This document shows positions 1 to 7,456 of a stretch of DNA of 64,000 nt, piece by piece (position 1 is the first letter of the stretch; each line of letters opens with the position of its first letter). The notes beneath the pieces were generated by a model, which worked only from the letters and a program-made list of their open reading frames with translations, did no database searches and had not been told where the DNA came from. The DNA is from a virus. Where the stretch lies: positions 28,455-92,454 of the IMG/VR virus record IMGVR_UViG_3300044846_003506, one strand, 5' to 3'. The translations under genes and the position numbers were made by a program.

Positions 1-2
1 TA

Positions 3-278
3 AATATAGTACCCGAATTTATATCGACATACAATTCAAGGAAATTTGCTTTTCCTGAGTTGGTTAAAGAAAATGATAAAGGTAAATATGTGTTATTTGG
101 AGGATTACCAAAAGACGTTGATAAGAAGATGTTGATATGGGAAAAAGTTGCAAAAAGAGAACCACAAATAAAATGGCAATACACAAGAAACAATACCCTC
201 AAAAAAGAAAACTTTGATCAAACTGACGCATATGCTTGTGTTCTTGGATATATGAAATCAAAAGAAATTTGGAAATAA
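3..278 (+). CDS. C-terminal part of a RuvC/RNase H-like resolvase (partial)
   Basis: The frame is open from the left edge, so the gene starts upstream of the window; only the last 91 residues are visible. Near the end is a DQTDAYACVLGYM segment. It resembles the C-terminal acidic D-x-x-D-A-x-A helix of RuvC-type Holliday junction resolvases, which supplies metal-binding aspartates. Such an enzyme would resolve branched phage DNA before packaging, and the location next to replication and recombination genes fits. The catalytic N-terminus is not visible, so the family call is an inference. A strong terminator follows 28 nt after the stop. Confidence 0.45.
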   Translation, partial: NIVPEFISTYNSRKFAFPELVKENDKGKYVLFGGLPKDVDKKMLIWEKVAKREPQIKWQYTRNNTLKKENFDQTDAYACVLGYMKSKEIWK

Positions 279-305
279 TATCTATTAAAATACCAATAAT
301 TTTAA

Positions 306-335
306 ATATCATCTTTTTAGATGGTATTTTTTTTT
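306..335. terminator. Hairpin terminator between convergent genes
   Basis: A 9-bp stem (306-314 with 319-327, one G-T pair) has a TTTT loop and is followed by a T-run to 335. It ends the + strand resolvase-like gene. It lies directly beside the stop of the convergent minus-strand gene and may serve both. Confidence 0.8.
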
Positions 336-2016
336 ATCCTAAAAGTGAAGAATCACATAAATCAAAAACAGTACCTGCACAATTTGCTGCTCCATTACCT
401 GTTATTGTAAGAGTTGTGTACGGTGCCAAAGTTGTAAATGTGAATATACCTGAACCAACATTACCTTGAGGGGATGTTTGAGGACAAGGAGATGCCTCTA
501 TAATATTACCATTAATTTTAGCACAACAATAAATACAACTTGAAATAGATGGATTACCTGAATTTGTTGTAAACGTAAAGGTTTCATAGTTTGTTGGACT
601 TAAATAATCATAATTATTTATTCTTAAACTTATGTTATTTACGGGTTGACTAAATGTTAAAGTATATGAGAATGGATAATCCACAGGTAAAACACCATTA
701 CCTAAATATAAAAACCCGTCTTGGACCAAAGGACCTGTAAGGCACCAACCTAAGAAACCACCAAATATCCCTTCTTCTATTGCACCTGTTCCGTTACCTG
801 TAATTGTTATACCACCTCCCACTGTTGATAATCCATTACCCAAAGTTAAAGCCTGATTTTGATTAACCGTAATTGAATTACCAACTTGAGGTAAGTTAAT
901 TGTTGATGAACACTCAATACAACCAACCGGAGTGGTTGGTGTAGGTGTTGGGGTTGATGTTGGTGTAGGTGTTGGGGTATTTGAAGGACTCGGAATACAA
1001 TCCAAACACTTACCTTCATTTTCAGGACCAAGTTCTGACACTAATTCTATTTTATCAACACCACTTATGTTATCCACTAAACCTAAGAAAGTCGCACAAA
1101 TAGATTCATCATTAATTATTGTTTTATAAACATAACCTTGTATAGGGATTTCACCATTTATAAGAATTAGATCGGCACTAAAATATTCAGTTCCTGTAAA
1201 ACAATCTCTAAATTTCTTACTATTTGAACATCTTATGTAATCATCAATAATATTAAATGTAACTAAACCTGAAACCAAACAATCTATTGTTGGCGTTGGA
1301 GTTGGACTTGGTGTGTCGCTAGGTGTTGGTGTGGGTGTTGGGGTATATGTTATACCTGTTGCGACAAAATTTAAACTATTACACACATTAGATGGTGTTG
1401 GAGTTACTGTAGGGGTTGGTGTTGGTGTTGATGTTGGAGTGACAGTTGGAGTTGGAGTGACATCACAATTAAATAATGCCTCAAAATCAATTATGTCACA
1501 ACTATTATATGTTGTTGTTGTACTTACAACACAATATCCTTCAGTAAAAAATGTTTCACATAAATCAGGACAATTACTAAGACAAGGCGATTTACCAAAA
1601 AGTTCACAAGGGCCATCTAATACGGAAGAAACGCACCAACAAGTCTCGCCTGTCGAATAGTAAATCAAATAACTCCCACTTTGTCCTGTATAATATGGGA
1701 AACCGTTATAAGATCCATTAAACGTATAGTTATCGTCATACGTGTCTGTACCTGAGATACAGTATTCTGTATTACATTCGGCACAAGGTTCTATGGTTTC
1801 TATGGTTCCACTGTCACTTGTTTCACCAACTGTATATGTATTAATCCCGTCAGAATAAAATCCATTATTTACCAACACTGTACATAAGGAATCTGAATAG
1901 ATTAAGGATCCCAAGTTTAAATCATCACCATAAATTGATATAGTTTTAATTTCGTCACAAAGTAATTTAGGACTAATTGATGAGTAGGAAAACGTTCCAA
2001 GTAAAACACAAGCCAT
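334..2016 (-). CDS. Cys-rich virion protein with Pro-Thr linkers (tail fibre/adhesin-like)
   Basis: 560 aa. Globular Cys-rich stretches are separated by three Pro/Thr(Ser) linkers of the form TPTPTPTP, around residues 180-210, 225-245 and 345-365. The sequence is rich in Asn, Thr, Ser, Gly and aromatic residues and has many C-x-x-C pairs (for example EPCAECNTEYC), unlike the Lys/Glu-rich cytoplasmic proteins around it. This composition is usual for extended phage tail fibres or surface adhesins; the linkers would act as stiff spacers. It follows the small minus-strand gene at 2018-2233 by one base, so the two are probably co-transcribed. No signal peptide is seen. The structural role is inferred from composition only; the receptor or function is unknown. 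Confidence 0.6.
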   Translation of the reverse strand: MACVLLGTFSYSSISPKLLCDEIKTISIYGDDLNLGSLIYSDSLCTVLVNNGFYSDGINTYTVGETSDSGTIETIEPCAECNTEYCISGTDTYDDNYTFNGSYNGFPYYTGQSGSYLIYYSTGETCWCVSSVLDGPCELFGKSPCLSNCPDLCETFFTEGYCVVSTTTTYNSCDIIDFEALFNCDVTPTPTVTPTSTPTPTPTVTPTPSNVCNSLNFVATGITYTPTPTPTPSDTPSPTPTPTIDCLVSGLVTFNIIDDYIRCSNSKKFRDCFTGTEYFSADLILINGEIPIQGYVYKTIINDESICATFLGLVDNISGVDKIELVSELGPENEGKCLDCIPSPSNTPTPTPTSTPTPTPTTPVGCIECSSTINLPQVGNSITVNQNQALTLGNGLSTVGGGITITGNGTGAIEEGIFGGFLGWCLTGPLVQDGFLYLGNGVLPVDYPFSYTLTFSQPVNNISLRINNYDYLSPTNYETFTFTTNSGNPSISSCIYCCAKINGNIIEASPCPQTSPQGNVGSGIFTFTTLAPYTTLTITGNGAANCAGTVFDLCDSSLLG

Positions 2017-2017
2017 A

Positions 2018-2233
2018 TTATACGGTAATGGTATTAGTTTTTATACAATTATTATTGTCAACAATTTTTACAATAAAATCTGTTAAAGAAGAGTATACGT
2101 AAGGAACCTCAAATGTGTAAGGTACCGTACTAAATGTACTAACATATATACAGGTTGTTAAAGTTGTATCACAAACCCACACGTTATAAGGTGAAGATCC
2201 TGTTAAATTTGTTATTGTTACGTTTGTTGGCAT
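2018..2233 (-). CDS. Small beta-rich virion-type protein
   Basis: 71 aa, rich in Thr, Val and Tyr, with alternating hydrophobic residues that suggest one beta-sandwich domain. It contains CDTTLTTC and NNNC cysteine motifs like those in the larger protein immediately downstream. The phrase SSPYNVWVCD followed by a ...YTFEVP strand looks like a single fibre or neck-decoration domain. It lies first in a two-gene minus-strand unit behind a TATTTAT motif (2250-2256). Function unknown; virion location is inferred. Confidence 0.5.
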   Translation of the reverse strand: MPTNVTITNLTGSSPYNVWVCDTTLTTCIYVSTFSTVPYTFEVPYVYSSLTDFIVKIVDNNNCIKTNTITV

Positions 2234-2249
2234 AAATATATTATCTATA

Positions 2250-2256
2250 ATAAATA
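2250..2256 (-). promoter_or_regulatory. TATTTAT motif (candidate phage promoter)
   Basis: TATTTAT on the minus strand ends 16 nt before the start of the 71-aa virion-type gene; a second copy overlaps its start codon at 2232-2238. This is the same motif found before many other genes here. Confidence 0.4.
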
Positions 2257-2317
2257 TAGAAAATTGAAAAAACTTGTGAAGTTGATTAACTTAATTATTT
2301 GGACTATATTTTAGGTA

Positions 2318-3217
2318 ATGGAAGAAAACGAGGCTTTAGTTGAATTATTAGAAGAAATTTTGGGAGACCACGGGTTGCATTATGACAACAGAGGTCAAAT
2401 ATCCTTCAATTGTCCCGTTTGCGATGAAGGTAGAAATAAACATAATTTGGAAATAAATTACATAAGTAATGTTTATAAGTGTTGGTCTTGTGGTGATATT
2501 GAGAATACTCACGGATCTTTGGGTAAGTTATTTGACAAATTTGGTAATAAAAAACAAAAAAAGTTATATTATATTTTAAAACCAGAAACCGTACCCGTAA
2601 AAGAAAAAAAATACAAAAAATTAAAGTTACCTGAAAGTTTTACGTTATTTAAAGACTCTCATAAAATTTATCCTGTTAGAAGACAGGCTTATAATTATTT
2701 ACAAAGTCGTGGAATAACAGATGATATTATTGAAAAATATGGTATTGGTTTTTGTGATAAGGGAAGTCATGTTGGTAGAATAGTTGTTCCATCGTACGAT
2801 AAAAAAGGAGAATTAAATTATTATGTTGCCCGTAGTTGGGACCCACATACTAAATTTAAATATAAAAACCCAGAAGCTGAGAAAGACAAAATAATCTTTA
2901 ATGAAAAACTAATAGATTGGAAAAAAGACATTTACTTGGTTGAGGGAGTATTCGATGGATTTTTCTTAGAGAACTCAATACCAATGTTGGGTAAACATAT
3001 GTCAGAAATGTTATTTGATAAAGTTTATAATAACGCAAAAGGAAATGTGATAATTGCGTTGGATGGGGATGCATGGAATAACGCAATTAAACTTTACCAC
3101 GAATTAAATGGTGGAGAATTATACGAAAAAATAAAAATAGTGAAATTACCTAACGATCAAGATGTTTGTGATTTAAGGGGTAATATAAATGAATACTTTA
3201 TAGAAATAAGAGATTAA
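2318..3217 (+). CDS. DNA primase (zinc finger + Toprim)
   Basis: 299 aa. DnaG-type primase that would make RNA primers for lagging-strand synthesis. Visible parts: a zinc-binding domain with C32/C35 and C55/C58 in the pattern FNCPVC...KCWSCGD, then a catalytic Toprim core with the VEGVFDG glutamate motif near residue 209 and the LDGDAW aspartate motif near 249. It is short compared with cellular DnaG (about 600 aa) because the helicase-binding C-terminus is absent, so it is likely to work with a separate phage helicase outside this window. Its stop codon overlaps the ATG of the next gene (TAATG). First gene of the rightward replication block. Confidence 0.85.
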   Translation: MEENEALVELLEEILGDHGLHYDNRGQISFNCPVCDEGRNKHNLEINYISNVYKCWSCGDIENTHGSLGKLFDKFGNKKQKKLYYILKPETVPVKEKKYKKLKLPESFTLFKDSHKIYPVRRQAYNYLQSRGITDDIIEKYGIGFCDKGSHVGRIVVPSYDKKGELNYYVARSWDPHTKFKYKNPEAEKDKIIFNEKLIDWKKDIYLVEGVFDGFFLENSIPMLGKHMSEMLFDKVYNNAKGNVIIALDGDAWNNAIKLYHELNGGELYEKIKIVKLPNDQDVCDLRGNINEYFIEIRD

Positions 3218-4071
3218 TGGATTTATTATTAATAGCAGAAGAAATAAGACAAATTATTTCAGAAAAACAAAAAGAATTACAATTAACTTTTGAGGAAGAA
3301 TCTCACAAGTACACAATGATTGACCTTGATGGTAATCTAACTTCTAAATTTCCCTCAGTTTCAAAATTAATGAAATTGTTTTATGAGGAATTTGATTCAG
3401 AAGGAATTGCGGAATATAAATCAGGTGGTAATCCTGACGAAAAAGAACGTTTATTAAAAGAATGGTCAGACGCCGGAACATACTCAACAAATATGGGATC
3501 TCGTGTTCACTACATACTTGAAACTCATACATTAAAAGAATTTGGTATTGAAAAAGAAATAAGACAACCAATATTTGAGTGTGATGCCGAACAAATAGTC
3601 AAAGGAGACTCGATGATAGTTGCCGGTAAACGATACATTGATTTAATCAAAGAAAGAGGTTGTATTTTATTGGACACTGAAATTGTTTTGGGACATCCTG
3701 AATTAGGATATACGGGACAACCTGATAAGGTTTGGTTGGTTATTGGGGTTAATGGCAAACTTGGTATTTTAATAACAGATTGGAAAACAAATAAGGAAAA
3801 AAACTTTGTTACCAACAAATACACAAAACCAATGAGAAAACCATTTGAGGACTTACCAAATAACGCTCTCGGACATTATAATACTCAGTTACCATTCTAC
3901 GGTAAACTACTTTTAAAAATGTTAGAAGGGTCTAAGTATGAAGACATACAATTAATGGGTTGTATAGTCGTAAGATTAACGGACGAAAGAGAGTACGTTG
4001 AGTACAGAGTCTCAAGAAAAACAATTAAAACAATCCTTGAAATGGATATGACCAAATACTTGAAAAAATAA
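3217..4071 (+). CDS. PD-(D/E)XK (RecB/Cas4-like) exonuclease
   Basis: 284 aa. The metal-dependent nuclease core is readable: an ILLDTE strand near residue 152, TGQPDKVW with the catalytic Asp near 168, then TDWKTN supplying the D-x-K triad near 188. An upstream GSRVHYILE helix (about residue 93) matches the conserved His helix of RecB-type nucleases. The probable role is 5'-3' or single-strand DNA resection in recombination or host DNA degradation. It is translationally coupled to the primase by TAATG. No iron-sulphur cysteine cluster as in Cas4 is evident. Confident about the fold, not about the exact substrate. Confidence 0.75.
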   Translation: MDLLLIAEEIRQIISEKQKELQLTFEEESHKYTMIDLDGNLTSKFPSVSKLMKLFYEEFDSEGIAEYKSGGNPDEKERLLKEWSDAGTYSTNMGSRVHYILETHTLKEFGIEKEIRQPIFECDAEQIVKGDSMIVAGKRYIDLIKERGCILLDTEIVLGHPELGYTGQPDKVWLVIGVNGKLGILITDWKTNKEKNFVTNKYTKPMRKPFEDLPNNALGHYNTQLPFYGKLLLKMLEGSKYEDIQLMGCIVVRLTDEREYVEYRVSRKTIKTILEMDMTKYLKK

Positions 4072-4093
4072 AATAAAAAACTATATTTTTACC

Positions 4094-4183
4094 ATGGAAA
4101 GTACAATCACACCTATTTGGTATACCAACACTAGTTGGGACCACCCAAAATTTAAAATAAACATAAATTATATTATAAAATAA
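4094..4183 (+). CDS. 29-aa hypothetical peptide
   Basis: Short frame (MESTITPIWYTNTSWDHPK...) that fills the gap between the nuclease and the zinc-ribbon gene. Its TAA overlaps the next ATG in the usual TAATG arrangement of this genome, which supports translation. An AT-rich TATATTTTT stretch just upstream may be promoter-like. No function recognisable. Confidence 0.35.
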   Translation: MESTITPIWYTNTSWDHPKFKININYIIK

Positions 4184-4395
4184 TGGACGATATTATTAAA
4201 CCAAGAATTGATCTTAAAAAACAAGAAACAATTAAATGCGAAAAATGTGAATCTAAATTCTTCAAAGAAGTTACGATGATAAAAAAAGTACCTAAGTTAT
4301 TGACAGGAACCCCAGAGGATACCATTGTACCGTTCCCAACCTATATGTGTGATAGTTGTGGATTCGTAAATGAAGAATTTTTAATTTTTGAATAA
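4183..4395 (+). CDS. Zinc-ribbon small protein
   Basis: 70 aa with two CxxC knuckles, CEKCES (about residue 19) and CDSCGF (about residue 59). This is the layout of a single rubredoxin-like zinc ribbon. Such proteins often bind nucleic acids or partner proteins; no specific family recognised. It overlaps both neighbours by one base (TAATG junctions), so it belongs to the replication operon. Confidence 0.6.
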   Translation: MDDIIKPRIDLKKQETIKCEKCESKFFKEVTMIKKVPKLLTGTPEDTIVPFPTYMCDSCGFVNEEFLIFE

Positions 4396-4541
4396 TGGAA
4401 ATCGGGAAAATGACAATAAATGAGGCATACCCACACCTTAAAAGTGTGGCTTTGGCTTATGGGTTAAACTTAAATAGAGTTAGGGAATTTAGATTTGCTA
4501 GACTTATATTAGTAAACCTTTATAATAGAGAATTGGTATGA
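4395..4541 (+). CDS. 48-aa hypothetical protein
   Basis: Starts on the TAATG junction with the zinc-ribbon gene and ends in an ATGA overlap with the next gene, so it is tiled perfectly between two genes. Predicted mostly helical and basic in its C-terminal half (LNLNRVREFRFARLILVNLYNR). An inverted repeat CCACAC/GTGTGG lies inside it. Function unknown. Confidence 0.5.
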   Translation: MEIGKMTINEAYPHLKSVALAYGLNLNRVREFRFARLILVNLYNRELV

Positions 4542-4777
4542 CACACAAAGAATTTTACGTTTGGTTAGATGGTTTTATGACCAACAGAGATTGGACAACA
4601 ATTAAACAGGTTGATATTGAAAGTATTAAAGAAAAAATGAAAAAAGTTAATAATAACGACCCATTTTTTCCTAACCCAAGAACAATGGTCTCTCCAATTC
4701 AAATACCAATACCACATAACCCTTTTAAAGAAGACGGTTATGATGATTTAGGTTCACCACCAAAAATTGTTATGTAA
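4538..4777 (+). CDS. Hypothetical protein, FYVWLDGFM family-like
   Basis: 79 aa. An N-terminal aromatic helix (EFYVWLDGFM) is followed by a Lys/Glu helix and a Pro-rich tail (PIQIPIPHNPFKEDG). The tail looks disordered and may be a binding peptide. Overlaps the previous gene by ATGA. No catalytic motif; function unknown. Confidence 0.55.
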   Translation: MTHKEFYVWLDGFMTNRDWTTIKQVDIESIKEKMKKVNNNDPFFPNPRTMVSPIQIPIPHNPFKEDGYDDLGSPPKIVM

Positions 4778-4825
4778 TTATTAATTTTTTTAAAGTATTA
4801 ATATACTTATTAATAAATTAAAATT

Positions 4826-5179
4826 ATGAAAAACATACTATCAAGTCTTAATACCTCTGAAAAAAATAGAATTCTTGAAATGCATAAAAGAGCAACATCA
4901 AGATTTTATTTGTTAGAATCAAATTTAGATGGTGAAATTTATTGGCAATCTTGTGATGGAGAAATGAATTTATTATCTGATTCCGCAAAATCTAATATGG
5001 TCCCAACAGGAACTGAAAACGGAAAAGAATTATTCTCTTTTAAAGTTTTACCTGAAGATAAAGCAAAAAATCCACAATACGACATCCAAGGATGTGTTGG
5101 GGTAGAAAACACTGACAGTAAAGTTTATATTATTGATCGGGATGGCCAAAAAATTTTAAGACTTTATGAAGGATTTTAA
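4826..5179 (+). CDS. Hypothetical protein with N-terminal ILE/LLE leader-like segment
   Basis: 117 aa. The first 32 residues are basic/hydrophobic and contain RILE and FYLLE before an ordinary acidic beta-rich domain. The N-terminus resembles the LxE-ended leaders of several other genes here, candidate prohead-protease sites. The upstream region has TACTTATTAATAAA, close to the TATTTAT motif. A strong terminator follows 21 nt after the stop, so this ends the first operon. Function unknown; a virion role is inferred only from the leader. Confidence 0.55.
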   Translation: MKNILSSLNTSEKNRILEMHKRATSRFYLLESNLDGEIYWQSCDGEMNLLSDSAKSNMVPTGTENGKELFSFKVLPEDKAKNPQYDIQGCVGVENTDSKVYIIDRDGQKILRLYEGF

Positions 5180-5200
5180 TTTTTAGTAAAAGAATTATTA

Positions 5201-5227
5201 AACCCACCCCAAAAAGGTGGGTTTTTT
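5201..5227 (+). terminator. Rho-independent terminator
   Basis: 8-bp GC-rich stem AACCCACC/GGTGGGTT (5201-5208, 5216-5223) with a T-run to 5227. Confidence 0.9.
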
Positions 5228-5232
5228 GTTGA

Positions 5233-5264
5233 TTGACAATTAATTTAAAATAGTTTATATTTTG
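5233..5264 (+). promoter_or_regulatory. Host-like promoter (variant spacing)
   Basis: TTG at 5233-5235, about 20 nt, then TATATTTTG (5256-5264). This is a one-base-longer variant of the Bacteroidota TAnnTTTG box. The ATG of the gp47-like gene follows after only 3 nt. Confidence 0.45.
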
Positions 5265-5267
5265 TGT

Positions 5268-6047
5268 ATGATAAAAACTATTATACATTTTTCTGATTTA
5301 CATATAAGATTATTTAAAGATCACGACTTATATAAATCAATTTTAGAAGAGGCTATTAATCAATGGAGAGAACTTGAACCTGATAGAATTGTTTTTACGG
5401 GAGATTTAGTTCATTCAAAAAATCAAATGACACCTGAGCTTATTGAAATGGTTTCTTGGATATTAAAAGAATGTTCATACATTGCGCCAACAATTATAAT
5501 ACCAGGTAATCACGATTTCTTAGTTAATAACACAGAAAGATTAGATGCACTTTCACCCGTAATTAATTCACTAAACAACCCAAATATATTTTATTACAGA
5601 GATAGGGGTGTGTATGAGGATGAAAATATAAGTTGGTGTGTCTATTCTCAATATCAAGGAAACATACCACCTGATTTAAATGTTGCAACTGGAATTAAGG
5701 TTGGATTATTCCATGGACCAATATCAGGACTTAAAACTGATTTAGGTTTTGAATTTGGGGAAGAGGCGTATGATGTTGAAAAGTTTGATGGACTTGATGT
5801 TGTTTTATGTGGAGATATTCACAAAAGAGCGGAATTTAAGTTTAAGACAGGTAAAGGTTATATGATTGGATCAACAATACAAAACAATATTGGTGAAAGT
5901 ATCGGTAGACATGGTTATGGTGTTTATAATGTTGAAACAAACGACTATACTTATAGAGACTTGTTTAACCCAAAACCTTTTTTAAAATTCTCAATGAAGT
6001 CATTTGAAGATATTGAAAAAGGAACGGAAAAAATACAAAATTTTTAA
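5268..6047 (+). CDS. 47: Recombination nuclease subunit, SbcD/gp47-like metallophosphoesterase
   Basis: 259 aa. The calcineurin-like phosphoesterase signature is complete: HFSDLHIR (about 7-14), FTGDLVHS (about 45), PGNHDF (78-83), LFHGP (about 147) and CGDIHKR (about 180). It pairs with the gp46-like ATPase downstream to form a Mre11/Rad50-type complex that processes DNA ends for recombination-dependent replication. An upstream in-frame TTG lies inside the promoter box, so the ATG at 5268 is chosen. T4 has the same 47-46 order. The capping region is short, as in phage gp47 proteins. Confidence 0.85.
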   Translation: MIKTIIHFSDLHIRLFKDHDLYKSILEEAINQWRELEPDRIVFTGDLVHSKNQMTPELIEMVSWILKECSYIAPTIIIPGNHDFLVNNTERLDALSPVINSLNNPNIFYYRDRGVYEDENISWCVYSQYQGNIPPDLNVATGIKVGLFHGPISGLKTDLGFEFGEEAYDVEKFDGLDVVLCGDIHKRAEFKFKTGKGYMIGSTIQNNIGESIGRHGYGVYNVETNDYTYRDLFNPKPFLKFSMKSFEDIEKGTEKIQNF

Positions 6048-6050
6048 TTA

Positions 6051-6809
6051 ATGGAATTACCAAAAGACTTAAAAGACAAAGTTTGGAATTATTGTAGATT
6101 AAATGATATAACCGACGTAAACGGTTTTATTATTAAAACAATAAAAAAAGGGTTAGATGTTGAAGTTTATGGGTTTTTGGGTAAAACACTTAATGAAGGT
6201 GAAAAAGACTTAAAAACGGATAACGAAGGTGAAAAAGACTTAATAGATTCAAGAAAAACGTGCGGGATTGAAGAAAAACGTGCGGAAATTGAGGTAATCC
6301 GAGAAATACGGGTGGAAGTACCCGTTGAAGTTATAAGGGAGGTTGAGAAAATAGTTGAAATTATCAAGGAAATTGAGGTAATCAAGGAAGTTACTGTGGA
6401 AGTACCTGTTGAGAAAATTGTCACAAAAATAGAATATATTAGTGACAAAACAAGTGAGAATGAACTATTGTTAAAAATACAACAGTTGGAAGATAATATT
6501 TTCCACTTAAATGATGAAATAGACACGGAAAGACAAATATTTTCCACTAAGACAGAACAAGTGGAAAATATTTTCCAAAATGAAATGTCTAAAAAGGATA
6601 AAGAGTTAGACGAACTTAGACGTAATTTAGACATTAAAAAAGATGACGACCAAGTAAAGTTACTTCAAGAGACACTACAGAAATTAAGAAAAGAGATTTC
6701 AGAAAAAAATAAAAAAATAGAAGAGTTAGAAAAAATAAACAAAGAACCTAACAATAATGCGATGAACGCATTTTTTATGAAAGGATCAAACTTAAAAGAT
6801 ATATTATGA
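6051..6809 (+). CDS. Repetitive coiled-coil protein between gp47 and gp46 genes
   Basis: 252 aa. Residues 1-40 look like a small folded or helical head. Residues about 43-60 contain a duplicated NEGEKDL phrase and a duplicated K-R-A/T-C-G phrase. Residues about 78-125 are an extreme EV/EI/VPVE repeat (VEVPVE occurs more than once). The rest is a long Lys/Glu heptad coiled coil. DNA repeats underlie the protein repeats, suggesting slippage growth. Position inside the 47-46 unit, with ATGA coupling to the next gene, suggests a structural partner or tether; this is inference. No known family recognised. Confidence 0.6.
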   Translation: MELPKDLKDKVWNYCRLNDITDVNGFIIKTIKKGLDVEVYGFLGKTLNEGEKDLKTDNEGEKDLIDSRKTCGIEEKRAEIEVIREIRVEVPVEVIREVEKIVEIIKEIEVIKEVTVEVPVEKIVTKIEYISDKTSENELLLKIQQLEDNIFHLNDEIDTERQIFSTKTEQVENIFQNEMSKKDKELDELRRNLDIKKDDDQVKLLQETLQKLRKEISEKNKKIEELEKINKEPNNNAMNAFFMKGSNLKDIL

Positions 6810-7207
6810 TAGAATTAGTAATTTGGGCAATGGTTGCCTATGGTATGACAAACATTTTAGTTTATGGGTCAATATTTAACGGATTAAGAAACTCAATCCA
6901 TAAATGGGGAAATAATAAATATGCTCCCTTTAATCACTTTGGTAAATTTTTATCTGAATTAATATCTTGTGTTTTATGTACATCTACTTGGGTAGGGTTC
7001 TTCCTGTCCTTGGCGTACTTTTCTCCGAACACTTGTTTCATTGGACTTAATAAATATTTATCGGTATTTTTTGATGGGATATTATCCGCAGGTTTTGTGT
7101 GGGCAATAAATTCTATAATTGAATGGTTTGAAGAAAACAGACCAATGAAACAAAATCAATATGTTGAAGAAACAACAGAAACTGAAGAACAAATTTTAAA
7201 CGATTAA
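6806..7207 (+). CDS. Inner-membrane protein with CVLCTSTWVG motif
   Basis: 133 aa with about three hydrophobic segments: residues 2-25, 54-75 and 88-108. The middle one starts with a C-x-x-C-T-x-x-W-V-G motif. This recalls DUF1360-type small membrane proteins, but that match is from memory and weak. The C-terminal tail is acidic and cytoplasm-like. Overlaps the coiled-coil gene by ATGA. Role in the recombination operon unknown. Confidence 0.5.
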   Translation: MIELVIWAMVAYGMTNILVYGSIFNGLRNSIHKWGNNKYAPFNHFGKFLSELISCVLCTSTWVGFFLSLAYFSPNTCFIGLNKYLSVFFDGILSAGFVWAINSIIEWFEENRPMKQNQYVEETTETEEQILND

Positions 7208-7219
7208 ATAATAAATAAA

Positions 7220-7453
7220 ATGGGAAAAAAAGATAAAGAACACAGAGCAAAGGTCGCAAAAAGAAATGCAAAAGTAAAAGAACAAAAATCAGGAATGCAA
7301 AAAGCATTTGATATGTTAATGAAACAACAAATAGAAAGATTGCAAGAAAATAATGGGGTTGACGTTAGTTTATCGGGACAACCATTAACTTTTAATGTTG
7401 TTGATCAAGATACTCCTGAAATTAATGAAGAAAATAAGGAAGAAGACAAATAA
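7220..7453 (+). CDS. Small Lys-rich protein
   Basis: 77 aa. The N-terminal half is strongly basic (KKDKEHRAKVAKRNAKVKEQK), the C-terminal half acidic; probably helical and able to bind nucleic acid non-specifically. It sits 3 nt before the gp46-like gene in the same operon. Function unknown. Confidence 0.55.
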   Translation: MGKKDKEHRAKVAKRNAKVKEQKSGMQKAFDMLMKQQIERLQENNGVDVSLSGQPLTFNVVDQDTPEINEENKEEDK

Positions 7454-7456
7454 TAA

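Noticed and set aside
932-1660. Val/Gly-rich open frames on the + strand opposite the Pro-Thr protein
   Set aside because: They are mirror images of the ACC/CCA repeat DNA (GVGVGV); the minus-strand frame is longer and has real domain character.
4395-4541. CCACAC/GTGTGG inverted repeat as a terminator
   Set aside because: It has no T-run and lies inside a well-tiled small gene.
6167-6634. 155-codon Ser/Ile/Thr-rich frame on the minus strand
   Set aside because: It is antisense of the Glu/Val repeat gene; composition follows from the complement of GAA/GTT repeats, with no start context.
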